Of a stretch of DNA of 64,000 nucleotides, positions 26,230 to 35,161 are shown piece by piece (the stretch's first letter is position 1; each line of letters begins with the position of its first letter). Location of the stretch: NCBI GenBank assembly GCA_963773105.1, contig CAVZAA010000004.1, positions 310,001 to 374,000 of the forward strand, read 5' to 3'. The DNA is from Trebonia sp963773105 (lineage in GTDB: Bacteria; Actinomycetota; Actinomycetes; Streptosporangiales; Streptosporangiaceae). The position numbers were made by a program, and so were the translations under genes. The notes under the pieces are model-generated. The model was given only the letters and a program-made list of their open reading frames with translations. It ran no database searches and was not told the DNA's origin.

Positions 26230-27436
26230 ATGACCCTGGATCAGTCGTGGTATGCGAGAGACACCCGTGGCTGGACATGCGAACCGCCCGACGACGGCGC
26301 CGCGTCGTTCCATCGCTGCCTGCCCGGGTACGCGCCGACTCCGCTGGTGGAGGCACCCGCGATCGCGGCCGAACTCGGCGTCGGACGGCTGTTCGTCAAG
26401 GACGAGTCCGCCCGGTTCGACCTGGGCGCGTTCAAGTACCTGGGCGCCTCGTGGGCCGGGTTCCGCGCGGTTTCCGCCCGGACCGGGTACGCCGGGCCGG
26501 CCACCCTCGACGGGCTCCGCTCCCATCTGGCCACCCGCGACGGCAGCGCCGCCGGGGGCGGAGCGCTGGCGCTGGTCACCGCGACCGACGGCAACCACGG
26601 GCGGGCGGTCGCGCGGACCGCGCGGCTGCTCGGGCTGCCGGCCCGGGTGTACGTGCCCAAGGGCGTCCCCGACGTGGTGATCGACCGGATCAACGCCGAG
26701 GGCGCGCGACTGACCGTGGTCGCGGCCGACTACGACGGCGCGGTCCTGGCGGCCCGGGCGGACGCCGAGGCCAGTCCCGCGCCGGGCTGCGAGGCGAGCG
26801 CGTCCGGCGGTGCGGGCGGGCTGCTGATCCAGGACACCGCGTGGCCGGGGTACGAGCAGGTGCCGTCCTGGATCGTGGCGGGCTACGAGACGCTCTTCGC
26901 CGAGATCGACGATCAGCTGTCCGCGGCCGGCCTGGAGGGCTTCGGCGGCGCCGGCGGCGGCCTGATCGGCGTGCCGGTCGGGGTGGGCAGCCTCGCCCAG
27001 GCCGCGGTCGCGCACTACCGGAGTCCCGGCCTGCCCGACGAGGGGCGGCCGCTGCTGCTCTCGGTCGAGCCGGACAGCGCCGCGTGCGTGCTGCGCAGCC
27101 TGGCCGACGGCGCGCTCACCTCGGTGCCGACCGCGGCCACGGTGATGAACGGGCTCAACTGCGGCACCCCGTCCTCGATCGCCTGGCCGTACCTGCGGGA
27201 CGGGCTTGACGCGGCGATCGCCGTCACCGACTCCGACGCGCGCGAGGCGGTCGCGGCGCTCTCATCGGCCGGGGTCAGCGCCGGGCCGTCCGGCGCCGCC
27301 GGGCTGGCCGGACTGCGGGCGGCGCTCACCGGCGCGGGCGCGGCCGCGCGCCGCCGCAACCTCGGCCTCGACGCCGCCGGGCGCGCCGGTCGTGGTCTGC
27401 CTCAGCACCGAAGGACCGCTTAGCGCCGCCCGGTAA
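26230..27436 (+). pseudogene. dpaL: Diaminopropionate ammonia-lyase, C-terminus shifted by one base
   Basis: A PLP beta-family enzyme closest to diaminopropionate ammonia-lyase (2,3-diaminopropionate to pyruvate and ammonia). The PLP lysine lies in LFVKDESARFDLGAFKYLG, the asparagine motif in ATDGNHGRAVARTARLLG, and VMNGLNCGTPSSIAWPYL is characteristic. As written the frame ends at 27423 with an arginine-rich tail (GRAGRGLPQHRRTA). Dropping one G from the GGG at 27379-27381 restores LDAAGAPVVVCLSTEG, the family C-terminus, and a stop at 27436, giving 401 residues. The enzyme may still be active with the wrong tail, or the shift is an assembly error. It is divergent from the MFS/MarR operon and may share its operator. 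Confidence 0.75.
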
Positions 27437-27583
27437 ATCGCCGGCGGAATCGAGCAACCCATTGCCCGGAATAAGGTGATTTATGCCAGTGTAGGCATGC
27501 GTCGCGCGCCATTGCTCAGCAGGCCAGCTGGTGAACTAATTTCCCAGGGATAACAGACTAATTTGATCAGCGGCCGCGCAGAA

Positions 27584-27595
27584 GATCATATGATC
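27584..27595. promoter_or_regulatory. 12-bp perfect palindrome before the esterase gene
   Basis: GATCATATGATC is fully self-complementary and lies 13 bases upstream of the esterase ATG, next to its TAGGA ribosome-binding site. It may act as an operator or be chance. Confidence 0.3.
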
Positions 27596-27608
27596 CTAGG
27601 ATTTGCGC

Positions 27609-28553
27609 ATGGCGGCGCACGGCGGCAGCGAGCTTGAACGCGGGGAGATCGACGTCGCTGGCGTACGCCGGTCGTACTGGCTGGCGCGGGCGCCGCGGCG
27701 GCCAGGGCAGCCTGCCCCGCCGTTGCTGATCGCGCTGCACGGGTCCGGCATGGGCGGGCGCGGCATGGCCTGGGCTACCGGTCTCGCCCAGCGGGGGCCC
27801 GCCGCCGGGGTCACCGTGGTCTTCCCCGATGGCTGGCAGGAGACCTGGCATCCGATCCGGCCGCCGGACGCCGAGCCCAAGCTTGATGACGCGCGGTTCC
27901 TGCTTGAGCTCGCCACTCACCTGGAGGGCCTTGGCGCCGCCAGTTCGTGGCCCGTCTTCCTGGCCGGGCTGTCCCAGGGCGCACGGTACGCCGAGCACAT
28001 CGCCCGGCACGGCCTGCTCCCGGTGACCGGCCTCTTCCTCGTCGCCGGGACGGCGCTCGAGTGCAGCCGCCGCCTGTCCCCGGCACCCCAGCTTCGGGTC
28101 GGCATGACGCTCGTGATCGGAACCGAGGACCGCACCGCGCCCTACGAGGGCGGACCGCTGAGCAGGCGGTGGCTGTCGGGTCTGCTGCTCAAGCGGCGCG
28201 CGGCCAAGCACGGCGAGCTGCCGGGCGAGGACATCGTGGTCGGCGCGGACGCCCTCATGATCAACTGGGCCGGCGCGAACGGCATCACGACTCCCCCCGC
28301 GATCCAGGAGCTCGACGTGCCGCCCGGCGACCTGCCGGTGACGCGGAAGGCCTGGGCGAAGCCGGGCGCCCAGGCGGTCACCCTCTACCGGATCAACGGC
28401 GGCGGCCACGGCTGGCCCGGCGGTCCCCAGTTCCTCCCGGCCCGCGTCATCGGCTCCATCGGCGGGCACCTCGACGCAACGGCTCTCCTGCTCGAGATGA
28501 CCGAGCGGGAGACCGCCAGCGCCAGCGGGCGCCGCATGCTCGGAGGGCTTTAG
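27609..28553 (+). CDS. PHB depolymerase / feruloyl esterase-like hydrolase (LpqC family)
   Basis: A 314-residue alpha/beta hydrolase of the poly(3-hydroxybutyrate) depolymerase/LpqC family. LLIALHGSGMGGRGM holds the oxyanion region, FLAGLSQGARYAEHI the nucleophile (Ser122), VIGTEDRTAPY the acid, and INGGGHGWPGG the histidine. No signal peptide is evident, which is unusual for secreted members, so it may act inside the cell on short esters. I chose the ATG at 27609, with TAGGA 7 bases upstream; a TTG two codons earlier is possible. Its 3' end meets the convergent methyltransferase with a four-base overlap. Confidence 0.82.
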   Translation: MAAHGGSELERGEIDVAGVRRSYWLARAPRRPGQPAPPLLIALHGSGMGGRGMAWATGLAQRGPAAGVTVVFPDGWQETWHPIRPPDAEPKLDDARFLLELATHLEGLGAASSWPVFLAGLSQGARYAEHIARHGLLPVTGLFLVAGTALECSRRLSPAPQLRVGMTLVIGTEDRTAPYEGGPLSRRWLSGLLLKRRAAKHGELPGEDIVVGADALMINWAGANGITTPPAIQELDVPPGDLPVTRKAWAKPGAQAVTLYRINGGGHGWPGGPQFLPARVIGSIGGHLDATALLLEMTERETASASGRRMLGGL

Positions 28554-29212
28554 GAGCGGGCGGGGCCGGTCTTGGGGTTGTGGTTGGTGAAGGTGAACAT
28601 GACGGCGGCCGGGTCCAGGGGGTCGGGCGGGGCGATGCGGCGGTGCGCGCCGGTGCACTGGGTGTAGTTCGGGCTTGACAGCCAGGCCCGCTCGAAGCCG
28701 CGCTCCTCGAACCAGGCGCAGATCTGCGGTACCAGGTCCGGCGCCCAGCGGGCGCGGGTCCAGACGACGGTGCCGTTCTCGGCGCAGAGCTGGGCGCAGT
28801 AGCGGATCGTCGCCTCGACGTCGGCGTCGGTCAGGTTGCCGAACAGGCCGCACGCGAGCACCAGGTCGGCCGGCCCGAGGTCGGCGTACTGGCTGGTCAG
28901 CGACGCATCGCCGGTGACGATCTCGACCTCGGCCAGCCCGGCCTCCGCCGCCAGCGCGGCCGCGACCTCGGTGTTGCGCGGGTCGAGCTCGACCAGCCGG
29001 GCCGTCACGTCGGCGCGGCGCGGGTGGTCGGCCAGCACGCCGATCAGGTCGCGGCCCTGGCCTGCGCAGAGGCTGATGGCGCGGATCGGGCCGGGCGGCG
29101 CGCCGTCAAGCGCCGTCCTGATCTGGTCCTGCACCCACGACAGCCGCCGCGACAGCCCGGTGCCCGGGTCGTCATAGCAGGCATGCCAGTCGTACCAGTC
29201 GCGTTGGGCCAT
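28550..29212 (-). CDS. Class I SAM-dependent methyltransferase
   Basis: A 220-residue methyltransferase. Motif I is IRAISLCAGQGRDLIGVL (about residues 43-60), the acidic end of strand 2 is RLVELDPRNTEVA, and motif IV-like LGPADLVLACGLFGNLTD follows. The C-terminus GFERAWLSSPNYTQCTGAHR is a family feature and the protein ends FTFTNHNPKTGPARS. The N-terminus RDWYDWHACYDDPGTGLSRRLSWVQ is typical of an uncharacterised actinobacterial group. I chose the ATG at 29212; a GTG four codons upstream is possible. Substrate unknown. Confidence 0.82.
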   Translation of the reverse strand: MAQRDWYDWHACYDDPGTGLSRRLSWVQDQIRTALDGAPPGPIRAISLCAGQGRDLIGVLADHPRRADVTARLVELDPRNTEVAAALAAEAGLAEVEIVTGDASLTSQYADLGPADLVLACGLFGNLTDADVEATIRYCAQLCAENGTVVWTRARWAPDLVPQICAWFEERGFERAWLSSPNYTQCTGAHRRIAPPDPLDPAAVMFTFTNHNPKTGPARS

Positions 29213-29388
29213 AAGGCTGACCACATCCTAGAATTAAGGTCAGATTAGTAACTATCAACCGGGGCCAGGCTGACGGCGTCCGAACTGGACATAATGCGCT
29301 CATTCCCGGCATGGGTACAGCCTGCTGCACGGCGGGCGCGCTTGTCACCCGGATTCCGGGCGGCGCGGGCGCGTCGTCGGTAAGACGG

Positions 29389-30588
29389 TCAGGGGTGCGC
29401 CGCGGCGGCCTTCTCCAGCGCGGGGACCGGCACCCAGCCGTCGTGGGACCAGGTGATCTTGCCTGCCGCGTTCACCAGCACGAACCAGGGCTGGTCCTGC
29501 ACGCCATAGCCGTCCGCCACCCGGCCTGACTTATCGAGCGCGACCTGATACGACAGCGGTCCGAGGGTGGCGAGGTAGTCGCTCACCGACGCCGCCGACG
29601 GCTCCGTCACGGTCTCGTCGACCGCGGTGAGCGCGGGCAGGTGCCTGCCCGCCGCGGCCTTGGCGTAGGCGTTGAGGCCGGCCAGCTCGGCCGACAGGTC
29701 GGACGTCTCGGTCAGCCAGGTGGCGAAGAAGACGACAAGCCGCGGCTTGCCCGGCCCGAGGGCCACCGCAGGCGGGCCGTTCCGCTTATCCCCGGCCGAC
29801 TGGGCCTGGGGCAGCGTTACGGCGGTCGCCGGGGTCTGCGCGGGGATGGTAGCGAGGGACTCGATGCTGGACAGCTTCGGGTGACCGGGCAGCAAGGTGG
29901 CGACCTCGGACGCGAGGACCTGGGCGGATTGGGTGACGCTGGAGTACGCCATCGCGGTCAGATAGAGCTTCTCCAGCGTTCCCTGCTGGTTGATCACGTA
30001 GAGCGCGGGGGTGTGGTCGATCTGCCCGGCTTCGATCTGGACCTCGATGTTGTAGGCCTTCCACACCGCCTTGAGCTGGGCGCTCGATCCGGTCAGGAAG
30101 TCCCACTGGTTGACCATGCCGTGCGCGCGGGAGTAGGCCATCACGTCGGACACCTTGGTCGCGTCCGGGTTGGCGTCCACGCCGAGCAACTGGACCGAGT
30201 CGCCCGCCTTGCCGAGCAGTTCCTTCGCCAGGACCATCGACTGCGTGGTCAGCGGGCAGACCGTCGTGCACTCGGAGTCGCTGAACGCGAGGACGACGAC
30301 CCGACCGCGGAACTGGCTCAGCGACATCGGCTGGCCGAACTGGTTGACCAGCTTGATGTCGGGCGCGCGCTCGCCGTAGAGCGAGGAGCCGAGATCGAGG
30401 TTCGGGTTCCGCATGGCGGCCTGGTTGGCCGCGCTCATGGCCGACGAAGCCGGCGCCGAGGACGACGACGCGCAACCCACCGCCGCGAGCCCCGCGGCGA
30501 CCGCCAGGGAGCACGCCAGGGTTGCCCTGGATCGGAGTTTCCGCAGGCCAGCCTTGGCTTCGACGTGCCGGGGGTGCCGTCGCATCAT
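29389..30588 (-). CDS. SCO1/SenC-like lipoprotein with a second thioredoxin-like domain
   Basis: A 399-residue exported lipoprotein: the basic N-terminus, a hydrophobic stretch and the lipobox LAAVGC end near residue 39. Domain one (about residues 70-230) is SCO1/SenC/PrrC-like with the copper/redox motif CTTVC (Cys-x3-Cys) and a conserved histidine in DHTPALYVI. Such proteins deliver copper to cytochrome oxidase or handle thiols. Domain two (about 270-399) is again thioredoxin-like (RLVVFFATWLTETSDLSAELAGL, QPWFVLVNAAGKITW) but lacks the CxxC cysteines. The gene follows ndh by 13 bp on the same strand, which fits a respiratory role on the outer membrane face. Confidence 0.82.
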   Translation of the reverse strand: MMRRHPRHVEAKAGLRKLRSRATLACSLAVAAGLAAVGCASSSSAPASSAMSAANQAAMRNPNLDLGSSLYGERAPDIKLVNQFGQPMSLSQFRGRVVVLAFSDSECTTVCPLTTQSMVLAKELLGKAGDSVQLLGVDANPDATKVSDVMAYSRAHGMVNQWDFLTGSSAQLKAVWKAYNIEVQIEAGQIDHTPALYVINQQGTLEKLYLTAMAYSSVTQSAQVLASEVATLLPGHPKLSSIESLATIPAQTPATAVTLPQAQSAGDKRNGPPAVALGPGKPRLVVFFATWLTETSDLSAELAGLNAYAKAAAGRHLPALTAVDETVTEPSAASVSDYLATLGPLSYQVALDKSGRVADGYGVQDQPWFVLVNAAGKITWSHDGWVPVPALEKAAAAHP

Positions 30589-30601
30589 GCCGCTAAGACT
30601 A

Positions 30602-31910
30602 CTACACGGAGTCGTCGATCGCCCGGGCGGAGTCCCCTCGGGCGATCGCCTGGGCCTCCCCCGGGAGCGGCTGGTCCGGCTCGTCGCCCACGATCACGCC
30701 GCCGCCGTGCCCCCAGGCGAGATACCGCCAGGACAGGTTGATCAGCGTTGCCACCCGGTTCCTGTTCCCGAGCAGGTACAGCAGGTGCAGGCCGAGCCAG
30801 GCCAGCCAGGCCAGCGTCCCGGTGAAGCGCACGCCCTGGGGCAGTTGCACGATGGCGGAGCGGCGGCCGATGGTGGCCATCATCCCCCTGTCGTGGTAGC
30901 TGAAGGGCTGCGTCGGCTCGCCGCGGGTAAGGCGCACCACCTGCTCCGCCGCGTGCTTGCCGTGCTGGATCGCGGGCTGCGCGAGCTGCGGCGCCGGGTC
31001 CTGCTGGTTGAGCGCGATGTCGCCGATCGCGAAGATCCGGTCGCTGCCCTCGACCCGCAGGTCGGGGCCCGACGAGCAGCCGGCCGCCCTTGCCCAGCGG
31101 CAGGCCCCAGTCGGCCATGGAATGCGGCCCGGCGACGCCGGCCGCCCACACGGTCAGGTCGGTCGGCAGATCCTGCCCGTTGTCGATTACGACGCAGTCG
31201 GGCCGGACCTCGCGGATCTTGGTGTTCAGCTTGATGTCCACGCCCCGGGCGACCAGCTGCCGCCTGGTGTACTCCCGCAGCTTCGGATGGAACGGCATGA
31301 CCAGCTCCGGTGCCATCTCGATGAGCCGGACATGGACCCTGGCCGGGTCCACGTCGGGGAAGGTGGACTGGATCACCTCGCGTCGGAGCTCGGCCGCGGT
31401 GCCCGCGAGCTCGACCCCGGTCGCGCCGCCGCCGACCACCGTGATCACGAACTCCTGGTGCGGGTCGGTGCTCTCGCTGAGGCGCTCGAAGCCGTTCATG
31501 ACGTGATCGCGCAGCACGATGGAGTCGGCCCGGGTGTAGAGCCCGAAGGTGTTCTCGGCCGCCCCCGGCAGGCCGAAGTAGTTCGCCGCCACGCCGGTGG
31601 CCACCAGCAGGTAGTCGTAACCGAGCTCGCGCCCGTCCGTGAGCCTAACCCGCCGGGCGGCCGCGTCGATGCCGGCCAGGTCGCCGCGGACGTAGTGAGT
31701 GCGCCGACGGGAGGTGAACCCGCCGATCGCGTACGAGACGTCGCCTGGGTTGAGGCCGCCGGTCGCCACCTGGTAGAGCAGCGGCTGGAAGGTGCTGTAG
31801 AGGTTCTTGTCAATCACGGTGACCATGAAGCCGGCCTTGCGCAGCCGGCCCACTGCCGACAGGCCGGCGAAGCCGGCCCCGACGATGATCACGTGCGGCG
31901 AATCCGTCAT
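30602..31910 (-). pseudogene. ndh: Type II NADH dehydrogenase with a one-base frameshift
   Basis: The first frame encodes a typical NDH-2: FAD-binding VIIVGAGFAGLSAVGRL, LLYQVATGGLNP, LLVATGVAANYFG, the NADH-binding VVGGGATGVELAG and DLTVWAAGV, up to GGRLLV. There a run of four C (on the coding strand, within 31068-31073) puts translation into an arginine-rich frame. Removing one C restores GPDLRV and then a frame running through VVRLTRGEPTQPFSYHDRGMMATIG and the membrane-binding LAWLGLHLLYLLGNRNRV to a stop at 30602, giving 435 residues, the normal length. NDH-2 feeds NADH electrons to menaquinone without proton pumping. Overlap with the BrkB gene upstream (ATGA) shows coupling. The shift may be a sequencing error, as NDH-2 is usually important. 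Confidence 0.85.
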
Positions 31911-33001
31911 GCGGCCTTCCCTGCCTTACCGTCGCGTGCAGGCTTCCCGTCGCCCGCGGGCGCATTGCCGCCCGCTGACTCATTGTCGCCTGCCGTCCGC
32001 GGGGCCGGCGCGGTGGGTCGATCTCCGCCCGCGGAACCGTCCGCGTCGGCCGAGCGGTCGGCGTCGGCGGAAACATCGGCCTGGGCGTCGTCGTCCGCGT
32101 CGCCAGCATCGGGCGCTGGCAGCACCGAGACCGGCCACAGCCGCTTGGCCAGCACCACGTCCACCTCGGCCGCCCACAGGGTTGCCTCGGCCTGCAGGAA
32201 GAGCCAGGCGACGAGGCCGAGCACCACTCCGAAGACGCCGTACAGCTCGGACGCCCGGTGCAGTTGATGGCTGACCACGTAACCGCCGGCCACCTGCAGG
32301 ACCTGCCAGATGACGGCCGCGATGAGCGCGCCGACCAGCAGGTCACGCCAGCGCACCATGCGAGCGGTGGCGAGCCGGAAGCCGAGCCAGAACACGCCGA
32401 TGTTCAGCACCAGCGAGACCAGCACCGCCCCGACGGTGGCGCCGACCCCGGTCAGCAGGTGCCCGGCGCCGCCCGCCACGCCGGACAGGAACGTGGTGAC
32501 GATGAACCCGATGGCGACGGTGAGCAGCAGCGCCAGGGACCACACCTGTGACATGGGGAAGGCGGGACGGCTCTCGCGAGGAATGCCCCAGACCTCGCAC
32601 AGCGCATTCTGCATCGCGTTGGCGACGCCCCGGGCGCCGAGCAGCAGCAGGACGGCGCCGATGATGAGAGGCAGGCCGGTGCCCGGGATCGACCCCAGCT
32701 GCGCCTTGATCTGCTGGCCGATGACCGGGTACTGGGCGAGGGCCGAGTCCGTCAGGCTCTTTTGCAGCGACGGGTTGTCCCTGAGCAGGAGATTCAGCAC
32801 CGTGACCAGCAGGAGCAGCAGCGGGAAGATCGCATTGAAGCCGTAGTAGGCGATGAGCGCGGCGAGGTACCCTGCCTGGTCGTCGTTGAACTTCTTCCAG
32901 ACCGCGACCGGGAAGGCCAGCAGCCGGTGCCGCTGCTGGAAGGCGTCGGCCGCGCGTCCGCTCCGTTCAGCCGCGCGCCCGGTCCGGTCAATCGCCTTCA
33001 T
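31907..33001 (-). CDS. YihY/BrkB-family membrane protein
   Basis: A 364-residue protein of the YihY/virulence-factor BrkB family. The first conserved block DDQAGYLAALIAYYGFNAIFPLLLLLV is followed by about six membrane spans and ALCEVWGIPRESRP, then WRDLLVGALIAAVIWQVLQ. The family was once called RNase BN by mistake; its function is unknown. The last 75 residues are a low-complexity acidic/alanine-glycine tail (DADDDAQADVSADADRSADA and onward) that probably hangs in the cytoplasm. Its stop overlaps the ndh start, and the PQQ-propeller gene ends 48 bp upstream, so all four genes leftward to 29389 may form one transcript. Confidence 0.86.
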   Translation of the reverse strand: MKAIDRTGRAAERSGRAADAFQQRHRLLAFPVAVWKKFNDDQAGYLAALIAYYGFNAIFPLLLLLVTVLNLLLRDNPSLQKSLTDSALAQYPVIGQQIKAQLGSIPGTGLPLIIGAVLLLLGARGVANAMQNALCEVWGIPRESRPAFPMSQVWSLALLLTVAIGFIVTTFLSGVAGGAGHLLTGVGATVGAVLVSLVLNIGVFWLGFRLATARMVRWRDLLVGALIAAVIWQVLQVAGGYVVSHQLHRASELYGVFGVVLGLVAWLFLQAEATLWAAEVDVVLAKRLWPVSVLPAPDAGDADDDAQADVSADADRSADADGSAGGDRPTAPAPRTAGDNESAGGNAPAGDGKPARDGKAGKAA

Positions 33002-33049
33002 ATGCCCCGTCTACCCGGTAGCCGGGCCTTAATTCGCCTGGCCGAGCGG

Positions 33050-34408
33050 CTAAAGGGCGAAGGCCACCAGCTCGGGGTCGGCGCACAAGCCGGCCGAGGC
33101 GGCCGGGTGCGGGCAGGCGGCGATGACCACGTCGCCGCCGTCACCGGAGACGGCCGCGCTGCCGCCGAGACCGGACAGGTCGGAGAAATAGTGCGGCCAC
33201 GGCAGCGACGGCGATGTCCAGGTAACCCGGTCGGCCACCACGTCGTACGCCCACGCATCGCCGTTGGCGCCGCTGTCAAGGCCGAGCGCCACCCCGTCGC
33301 GCACCACGTACATCGCGCCTGCGGCGTCGGCCGAAGAGCCGGAGATCAACGTCTTCACCTGCCCGGTTAGGGGATCGACGCCGGTCAGCGTGGTGCCCCC
33401 CGACGTGAGGTAGACCAGCCGCTGCGCCGGGTCGATCCCCTCGGGCACCGATCCGGCCCTCGTCCAGAGCGTCCCGCCCGTTGTCCCGCTGTAGGCGGTC
33501 ACGCCGCCGGCCGAGGCGAACAGCGCGACGCCGTCGGTGACGATGGCCAGGGTGCCGGAGAAGGGCTGGCCCAGAGGGGAGCTCAGCGGCCGTTCGGCAC
33601 CGGACTCGAGGTTCATCACCCGCAGGGCGGTCACCGGAGACGAGCCCAGGTAGCCGTGGGCGGACTCGGCCACGTAGAGGGTCGTCCCGTCCACCCGCCA
33701 GGGCTTGTTCTGGCCGGTCGGGTGGTACCAGCGGACGCGGCCGTTCTTGTTGTCGTAGCTGGTCACGCCGTCACGGCCGACGACCACGGTGGTCGCGAGC
33801 GACGCCGCGACCGCGCCGCCGAACAACCCGGCCGGGTAGTGCCGCAGCTCCGCGCCGGTGGACGAGGCGACGACCGCCTCCGTCCTGGTCCGGCCGTTGG
33901 CCGCCAGAATCCCGGCGGTCACCACCCCGGGCCAGGCGCGGACCGACATGATCGACGCTCCGACGGGCGCGTTCAGCGTCATCTGCCACAGCTGACTGCC
34001 GTCGCCGAGCGCGAAGGCGGTCAGCGTCAGCCCGTCGCCGAGAACCGCGATCCCGCCGCCCACCGCCACATACCCCTGCCCGCCGGCCGGCACGGTGCCC
34101 GTGCCGCCGGTCAGCCATGCGCCCGGCAGCGGTACCGCCCAGCGCTGCAACGCCGCGGGCTGGGCGCCGCCGCAGCCGCGGCAGGCCGTCGGCTGGGGCT
34201 GCCCGTCGGACACCAGGCCGGAGACGGGGAAGGCCAACACGGCAAGCAGGACGGCGGCCAGCAGGACGCGGCGCGCCACCGGCGGCCAGCGGCCGGGCAG
34301 CCGCTTGCGCGGCGCGGCCGGCCGCCTCGGCCGGGCTGCTCGCGGCCGGCGCCGCTGTGCCGCTCGCGGCCGACGCCGCTGTGCCGCCGTGCGCACCGCA
34401 GTCATCAC
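33050..34408 (-). CDS. Membrane-anchored PQQ-like beta-propeller protein
   Basis: A 452-residue protein with a very basic N-terminus, one membrane anchor (about residues 45-65, RVLLAAVLLAVLAFPVSGLV) and an extracytoplasmic propeller. Repeated blades are seen in TAFALGDGSQLWQMTLNAPVG, VTSYDNKNGRVRWYHP, VTAYSGTTGGTLWTRAG and TGVDPLTGQVKTLI, the W-motif pattern of PQQ-binding-like (WD40-related) repeats. Nothing indicates that it binds PQQ; it may be a scaffold or sensor. The basic leader contains a short tandem duplication, QRRRPRAAQRRRPRAA, encoded by a duplicated G+C-rich stretch near 34340-34385. Next on the same strand is the BrkB gene. Confidence 0.75.
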   Translation of the reverse strand: MMTAVRTAAQRRRPRAAQRRRPRAARPRRPAAPRKRLPGRWPPVARRVLLAAVLLAVLAFPVSGLVSDGQPQPTACRGCGGAQPAALQRWAVPLPGAWLTGGTGTVPAGGQGYVAVGGGIAVLGDGLTLTAFALGDGSQLWQMTLNAPVGASIMSVRAWPGVVTAGILAANGRTRTEAVVASSTGAELRHYPAGLFGGAVAASLATTVVVGRDGVTSYDNKNGRVRWYHPTGQNKPWRVDGTTLYVAESAHGYLGSSPVTALRVMNLESGAERPLSSPLGQPFSGTLAIVTDGVALFASAGGVTAYSGTTGGTLWTRAGSVPEGIDPAQRLVYLTSGGTTLTGVDPLTGQVKTLISGSSADAAGAMYVVRDGVALGLDSGANGDAWAYDVVADRVTWTSPSLPWPHYFSDLSGLGGSAAVSGDGGDVVIAACPHPAASAGLCADPELVAFAL

Positions 34409-34569
34409 CTGCCGTCCTGCCGCCGTGCGGCTCGCATCGTGGGAAGATCCAACAATCAGGGTATTTCCGAACGGTCCCTGGCGCTGCCACTAGGGTCCGG
34501 CTGCCACTGGCTCGGTGGCGAGGCGTCGAACGGCACCGATAGCTTTGGGCATGGATGCTTGCTGAATAC

Positions 34570-34577
34570 AAGGAGGT
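34570..34577 (+). promoter_or_regulatory. Consensus Shine-Dalgarno of the PEBP gene
   Basis: AAGGAGGT, a full match to the anti-SD sequence, sits 5 bases before the ATG at 34583 and fixes that start although the frame is open for more than 900 bp upstream. It suggests high translation. Confidence 0.85.
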
Positions 34578-34582
34578 ATTAC

Positions 34583-35116
34583 ATGGCTGACCGCGCGCCG
34601 CTCCCGTATGACTTCATGCCGACCGTACCGTCCTTCACCGTCACGAGCGAGGACATCGCCCACGGCGAGATGATGGGCGACCGGCACGTCTACAACAGCT
34701 TCGGCATGAGCGGGGAGAACATCTCACCCCAGCTGGCATGGTCCGGCTTCCCCGCGGAGACCAAGTCGTTCGCGGTCACCTGCTACGACCCGGACGCGCC
34801 GACCGGTTCCGGATTCTGGCACTGGCTGGTGATCGACCTTCCGGCCTCGGTTACGTCGCTGCCGGCCGGCGCCGGGGCCGCGGCGGGCGGGCTGCCCGAC
34901 GGCGCATTCCAGGTGCGCAACGACTACGGGACCAAGGACTTCGGCGGCGCCGCGCCGCCGCAGGGCGATGAGCCGCACCGGTACGTGTTCGCGGTGCACG
35001 CCCTCGACGTCGAGAAGCTCGGCATCGACTCGGACGTTTCGCCGGCCGTCGCGGGGTTCAACCTGCGATTCCACACGATCGCCCGCGCGACGCTGGTCTC
35101 TGTCTACGGGCACTAG
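34583..35116 (+). CDS. YbhB/YbcL family PEBP-like protein
   Basis: A 177-residue phosphatidylethanolamine-binding-protein homologue (YbhB/YbcL, Raf kinase inhibitor-like). It shows GENISPQLAWSGFPAETKSFAVTCYDPDAPTGSGFWHWLV, the anion-binding pocket signature with DPDAP and HW, and later PPQGDEPHRYVFAVHALD. Bacterial members are small soluble proteins of unclear role, sometimes phosphate-ligand binders or regulators of signalling. The 177-residue size is family-standard and no signal peptide is present. A perfect ribosome-binding site decides the start. It ends at a bidirectional hairpin facing the next gene. Confidence 0.9.
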   Translation: MADRAPLPYDFMPTVPSFTVTSEDIAHGEMMGDRHVYNSFGMSGENISPQLAWSGFPAETKSFAVTCYDPDAPTGSGFWHWLVIDLPASVTSLPAGAGAAAGGLPDGAFQVRNDYGTKDFGGAAPPQGDEPHRYVFAVHALDVEKLGIDSDVSPAVAGFNLRFHTIARATLVSVYGH

Positions 35117-35125
35117 TCGATCAGT

Positions 35126-35160
35126 CCGCTGCGCCGTGGCTGACCGCCCCGGCGCAGCGG
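35126..35160. terminator. Hairpin between the convergent PEBP and small zinc-finger genes
   Basis: CCGCTGCGCCG (35126-35136) pairs perfectly with CGGCGCAGCGG (35150-35160), an 11-bp stem with a 13-base loop. It fills the 45-bp gap between two convergent stops and can end transcription from both sides. Confidence 0.6.
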
Positions 35161-35161
35161 G

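Noticed and set aside
27548..27562. CAGGGATAACAG, resembling the I-SceI site and the conserved 23S rRNA GGGATAACAG segment
   Set aside because: Only a short stretch matches and the flanks show no rRNA sequence; most likely chance.
29209..29246. CTGACC/GGTCAG dyad at the methyltransferase start
   Set aside because: Only 6 bp with a long spacer, as expected by chance; not listed as a site.
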